Shown one piece after another: positions 60,072-64,000 of a stretch of DNA of 64,000 nucleotides. Below the pieces are notes generated by a model. It was not told where the DNA came from and did not search any database. It was given only the letters and a program-made list of their open reading frames with translations. Numbering within the stretch: position 1 is the first letter of the stretch; each line of letters starts with the position of its first letter. The stretch is taken from positions 62,001 through 126,000 of the forward strand of contig NZ_SNVJ01000010.1 in NCBI RefSeq assembly GCF_009829925.1, written 5' to 3'. This DNA comes from Teichococcus coralli. GTDB lineage: Bacteria; Pseudomonadota; Alphaproteobacteria; Acetobacterales; Acetobacteraceae. The position numbers were made by a program, and so were the translations under genes.

Positions 60072-61337
60072 ATGAGCGGGACGGTGCTGGTGCTGGGGGC
60101 GGGGGTGGTGGGGGTGAGCGTTGCCCTGCACCTCCGCCGCAGGGGCTTCGACGTGCTGCTGGTGGACCGCCGGCCGCCCGGCGAAGGCGCCTCCTTCGGC
60201 AATGGCGGGCTGATCCAGCGCGAGGCCGTCGCGCCGCATCCCTTCCCCCGCGCCCTCTCCGAGTTGCGGCGCATCGCCGGCAACCGGCAGGTGGACGTCG
60301 CCTACCACCCGCTGGCGCTGCCGGGCTATGCTGCGCCGCTGCTGCGCTATTGGTGGCATTCCGCGCCGGAACGCTACCGCCGCACGGTCGTGGCCTATGA
60401 GCGGCTGATCGCCACCTGCCTCGACGAGCACCGCGCGCTGGCCGAAGCGGCCGGCGCCATGCCGCTGCTGCGCCCGGTGGGCTGGATGCGCCTCTATCGC
60501 CGGCCGGAGGCGCTGGAGGCGGCGGTGGCCGAGGCGGAGGCCCTGCACCGGGCCTACGGCGTCAACTATGCGGCGCTGGACACGCGCGGCCTCGCCACTG
60601 CCGAGCCGCACCTGCTGGCCGAGCGCGCGGGCGCGCTGCACTGGACCGACCCGGTCTCGGTCAGCGACCCGCACGCGCTGACGCTGGCCTATGCCGGGCT
60701 GTTCACCGCCGCCGGCGGCCGCTTCGTGCCGGGCGAGGCCACCAGCCTGCGCCGCCAGGGCGCCGGCTGGCAGGTCGCGACGGCGGAAGGGCCGGCCGAG
60801 GCGGCGCAGGTGGTGGTGGCGCTGGGCGCGGCGGCGCTGGAGGTCACCCGGCCGCTCGGCTATGCGCCGCCGCTGTTCGGCAAGCGCGGCTACCACCGGC
60901 ATTTCGCGCTGCAGGGCAACGCCGTGCTGCACCGGCCGGTGATGGACGTGGAAAGCCGCTTCCTGCTGGCGCCGATGCGCGCCGGCATCCGCCTGACCAC
61001 CGGCGCCGAGTTCGCCCGCCCCGACGCGCCACCGACGCCCGTGCAGCTGGCGCGGGCCGAGCCCGTGGCGCGCAGCCTGCTGCCGCTGGCCGCGCCGGTG
61101 GAGGCTACCCCCTGGATCGGCGTGCGCCCCTGCATGCCGGACATGCTGCCGGTGATCGGCCCCATGCCCGGCCAGCCTGGCGCCTGGTGCGCCTTCGGCC
61201 ATGGCCACCAGGGGCTGACGCTGGGGCCGACCACCGGGCGGCTGCTCGCCGAGATGATGGCCGGCGAGCCAGCCTTCGTTGAACCCGCCCCGTACGGCCC
61301 GGAGCGTTTCGCGCGGCGCCGCGCCCTGGCCTCCTGA
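60072..61337 (+). CDS. FAD-dependent amino-acid oxidoreductase, DadA-like
   Basis: A 421-residue flavoprotein with an N-terminal dinucleotide fold (VLVLGAGVVGVSVALHLRRRGFDVLLVDRR spans about 4-34) and the C-terminal GHGHQGLTLGPTTGRLLAEMM FAD loop. It belongs to the D-amino-acid dehydrogenase/sarcosine oxidase branch. The ATG at 60072 follows GGGGAGGGGAGG; one at 60057 is less likely. It ends the HyuB-HyuA operon and is convergent with an amino-acid ABC transporter operon. A broken relative of this gene lies at 41195. Confidence 0.88.
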   Translation: MSGTVLVLGAGVVGVSVALHLRRRGFDVLLVDRRPPGEGASFGNGGLIQREAVAPHPFPRALSELRRIAGNRQVDVAYHPLALPGYAAPLLRYWWHSAPERYRRTVVAYERLIATCLDEHRALAEAAGAMPLLRPVGWMRLYRRPEALEAAVAEAEALHRAYGVNYAALDTRGLATAEPHLLAERAGALHWTDPVSVSDPHALTLAYAGLFTAAGGRFVPGEATSLRRQGAGWQVATAEGPAEAAQVVVALGAAALEVTRPLGYAPPLFGKRGYHRHFALQGNAVLHRPVMDVESRFLLAPMRAGIRLTTGAEFARPDAPPTPVQLARAEPVARSLLPLAAPVEATPWIGVRPCMPDMLPVIGPMPGQPGAWCAFGHGHQGLTLGPTTGRLLAEMMAGEPAFVEPAPYGPERFARRRALAS

Positions 61338-61356
61338 GCCCGGCCCGCTCCCATCC

Positions 61357-62162
<806 letters not shown>

Positions 62163-62166
<4 letters not shown>

Positions 62167-63029
62167 ACGCCGTGCCTGTAGTGCCGTTCGAGGAAATGCT
62201 GCCCGACCGAGAGCACCGAGACGACGATCAGATACCAGAGCGAGGCGACGATCAGCAGCGGGATGGTCTCGTAGGTGCGCGCGTAGATCAGCTGCGCGGT
62301 GTAGAGCAGGTCGGCCAGCGCGATCACGCTGACCAGCGAGGTGCCCTTCACCATCGAGATCACCTCGTTGCCGACGGGCGGGATGATCACCCGCATCGCC
62401 TGCGGGAAGACGATGCGGCGGAAGATCGTGGCGGGGCGCATGCCGAGCGCCTTCGCCGCCCGCGTCTGGCCGCGCGGCACGGAGGCGATGCCGGCGCGGA
62501 TCACCTCTGCCGTATAGGCCGCCTGGGCGAGGCCGAGCCCCGCCAGCGCCGCCGTCAGCGGCGTGATCACCGCGTTGGTGCTGGCGCCGTAGAGCAGCGG
62601 GCCGAAGGGCACCCGCAACTCGATCTGCGGGTAGAGCGCGCCGAAATTGTACCAGAAGATCAGCTGCACCAGCACCGGCACGCTGCGGAAGAACCAGATG
62701 TAGAGCCAGGCCAGGCTGGAGAGCAGCAGGTTGGCCGAAAGCCGCATCACCGCCAGGGCGGTGCCGAGCAACAGGCCCATCGCCATCGCCGCCAGGGTCA
62801 GCTCCAGCGTCACGGCGAGGCCCGCCAGGATCTGCCGGTCCAGCATGTACTCGGCGACCACCGGCCACTGGAAGGCCGGGTTGGCGGCGACGCTGTAGAA
62901 CACGCCGAAGGCGACCAGCACCACCACGGCGGTCGCCGCCCAGGTCCAGGGGTGGCGCAGCGGCACCACCTCCTGCGCCGGCACCTCGCTGGCCACCGGC
63001 AGCCCGGATGCAGGCTGGGTCACGCTCAT
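62163..63029 (-). CDS. Polar amino-acid ABC transporter permease
   Basis: A 288-residue permease with a long N-terminal segment, then about five to six membrane helices. It carries the HisMQ-type coupling loop [23 protein letters not shown]. Only one permease gene is present, so it should act as a homodimer. It overlaps both neighbours by ATGA, showing a tightly coupled operon. Confidence 0.92.
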
Positions 63030-63922
63030 TTCGGCGCGTTGGTCGGGTTGAGCGGCGCCTCCTTCACGGCATTGTCCTGCAAGCCCCATTTGTGCACGAT
63101 CTTGCCGTAGGTGCCGTCGGCGATCAGGTGGTTGACCGCCGCCTGCAACGGCTTCGCCATCTCCGAGCCCTTCGGCAGGGCGATGCCGATGTAGCTGGTG
63201 TCGGTGTAGTGGCCGACCACCTTGGCGCGGCCCTTGGTCTGCGCGACGAAGTAGCTGACGGCGGTGGAGCCGAGCCAGAACAGGTCCGCCCGGCCGCTCA
63301 TCATCGCCTCCGCCGCGCCGTTGCCGTCGTTGAAGGCCAGCGCGTTGATCGGCTTCTTGCCGGCGGCGGCGCATTTCGGCTGGTGCTCGTCGGCGAAGAC
63401 CATCTCGCGCGAGCCCCGCGTGGTGGCGACCGTGCGTCCGCAGAGGTCGTCGAGGCTCTCGACCTTCACCGGGTTCTCCGCCTTGGCGGCGAAGAGCTCG
63501 TTGCCGGTCAGCGTGCCGATCATGTCCACCACCTTCTCGCGCACCACCGTCACGCCCATCTGGCCCGTGGCGGCGTCGAAGCGCTTGGCCTGCAGGCCGG
63601 GGATGAGGGAGTCGAAGGTGGTCGGCCGCAGCTCCAGCTCCAGGCCGAGCGCCTGGGTGGCGGCGCGCAGGATGTCGATCTCCCATCCGGCGATCTCGCC
63701 CTGCGCGTCGCGGAAGTCGTCCGGCGGCGAGCCGAGCGCCACCGCGACGGTGAGCGTCTTGGGCGCCCCGTCCGGCAGCATCTTCACGAGGTCCGGCTGC
63801 GGCTTCTCGGCGAGCGCCGGGTCGGCGGCGGCCCGCGCCCCGGCCGGCGCGAGCATGCCGGCGAGGAGCAGGGCCAGGGTTGGGGCGAAGGCGGCGCGCA
63901 GGCCGCGGACGGGCTTGGGCAT
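63026..63922 (-). CDS. Polar amino-acid ABC transporter substrate-binding protein (family 3)
   Basis: A 298-residue periplasmic protein with a signal peptide ([24 protein letters not shown]) and the family 3 marks [48 protein letters not shown] and [12 protein letters not shown]. It has a Cys in the LDDLCGRT region and another in QPKCAAAG, likely a disulfide, as in the better-known GlnH/ArtJ relatives. It supplies the permease and ATPase encoded behind it. Confidence 0.92.
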   Translation of the reverse strand: MPKPVRGLRAAFAPTLALLLAGMLAPAGARAAADPALAEKPQPDLVKMLPDGAPKTLTVAVALGSPPDDFRDAQGEIAGWEIDILRAATQALGLELELRPTTFDSLIPGLQAKRFDAATGQMGVTVVREKVVDMIGTLTGNELFAAKAENPVKVESLDDLCGRTVATTRGSREMVFADEHQPKCAAAGKKPINALAFNDGNGAAEAMMSGRADLFWLGSTAVSYFVAQTKGRAKVVGHYTDTSYIGIALPKGSEMAKPLQAAVNHLIADGTYGKIVHKWGLQDNAVKEAPLNPTNAPK

Positions 63923-63926
63923 GGCG

Positions 63927-64000
63927 TCAGGCTCCGACGGGAAGGGAGGACTTGGCGAAGGCGCCGCGGCTGCGGAAGGGCGGCCTCGGCAGGCCGAGGC
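63927..64000 (-). CDS. C-terminal end of an unidentified upstream gene (partial)
   Basis: The leftward frame ending at the TGA at 63927-63929 is open to the window edge and reads LGLPRPPFRSRGAFAKSSL before the stop. It ends four bases before the start of the binding-protein gene, as expected of an operon partner. Only about 24 residues are visible, too few to name a family. Confidence 0.35.
   Translation of the reverse strand, partial: LGLPRPPFRSRGAFAKSSLPVGA

Overview
The window is high-GC DNA (roughly 70% G+C by eye) with short gaps and many ATGA start/stop overlaps. It is rich in Bug/TctC-type solute-binding proteins, LysR and GntR regulators and catabolic operons. This fits an environmental alphaproteobacterium, most likely an Acetobacteraceae member of the Roseomonas type. 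The assignment rests on overall style and gene content only; there is no rRNA or tRNA gene here to anchor it. I saw no insertion sequence, prophage, CRISPR array or replication origin.

Layout. 1-2.7 kb: a leftward sugar-acid type operon (GntR, zinc alcohol dehydrogenase, TRAP binding protein cut by the window edge) with a near-perfect GntR operator. 2.9-3.6 kb: two small proline-rich proteins. 4-13.5 kb: an aromatic catabolism region with LysR regulator, dihydroxyphthalate-decarboxylase-like protein, dehydrogenase, 2-pyrone-4,6-dicarboxylate lactonase (LigI), GalB-type hydratase, LigK/GalC-type aldolase, an extradiol dioxygenase, and Bug binding proteins. 13.7-23.8 kb: a surface polysaccharide island with a Wzm/Wzt exporter whose Wzt has a C-terminal extension, a RgpF-like protein, a glycosyltransferase fused to an acyltransferase, two GT2 enzymes, and a 1011-residue methyltransferase/coiled-coil/glycosyltransferase containing eight near-identical 93-bp repeats. 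24-28 kb: MlrC-like M81 metallopeptidase, GntR, class III aminotransferase. 28-41 kb: two parallel modules of aconitase-family dehydratase (LeuC/LeuD-like) plus isocitrate-lyase/PEP-mutase-family lyase, with a full tripartite tricarboxylate transporter (TctCBA), a LacI regulator with two matching operators, and two more Bug proteins. 41-44 kb: a decayed oxidoreductase fragment, an alpha/beta hydrolase with an Asp nucleophile, and an SDR. 43.8-49.5 kb: a leftward LysR, D-glutamate-cyclase family, HyuA, HyuB set. 49.7-61.3 kb: a TRAP transporter operon, amidase, RraA-like protein, LysR, HyuB, HyuA and a DadA-like oxidase. 61.4-64 kb: a leftward polar amino-acid ABC transporter operon.

How the genes fit together. 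Most of the window is a catabolic and transport archipelago: each small pathway has its own regulator and at least one periplasmic binding protein, while only one TTT membrane pair (TctA/TctB) is present for six Bug/TctC proteins. The polysaccharide island is the exception. Its methyltransferase plus long repeat-built coiled coil, next to a Wzt with a C-terminal domain, recalls the WbdD/Wzt chain-termination and length-ruler system of E. coli O9a, but with a different domain order and a DNA repeat that could change copy number. That is the most interesting hypothesis here and is inference, not proof.
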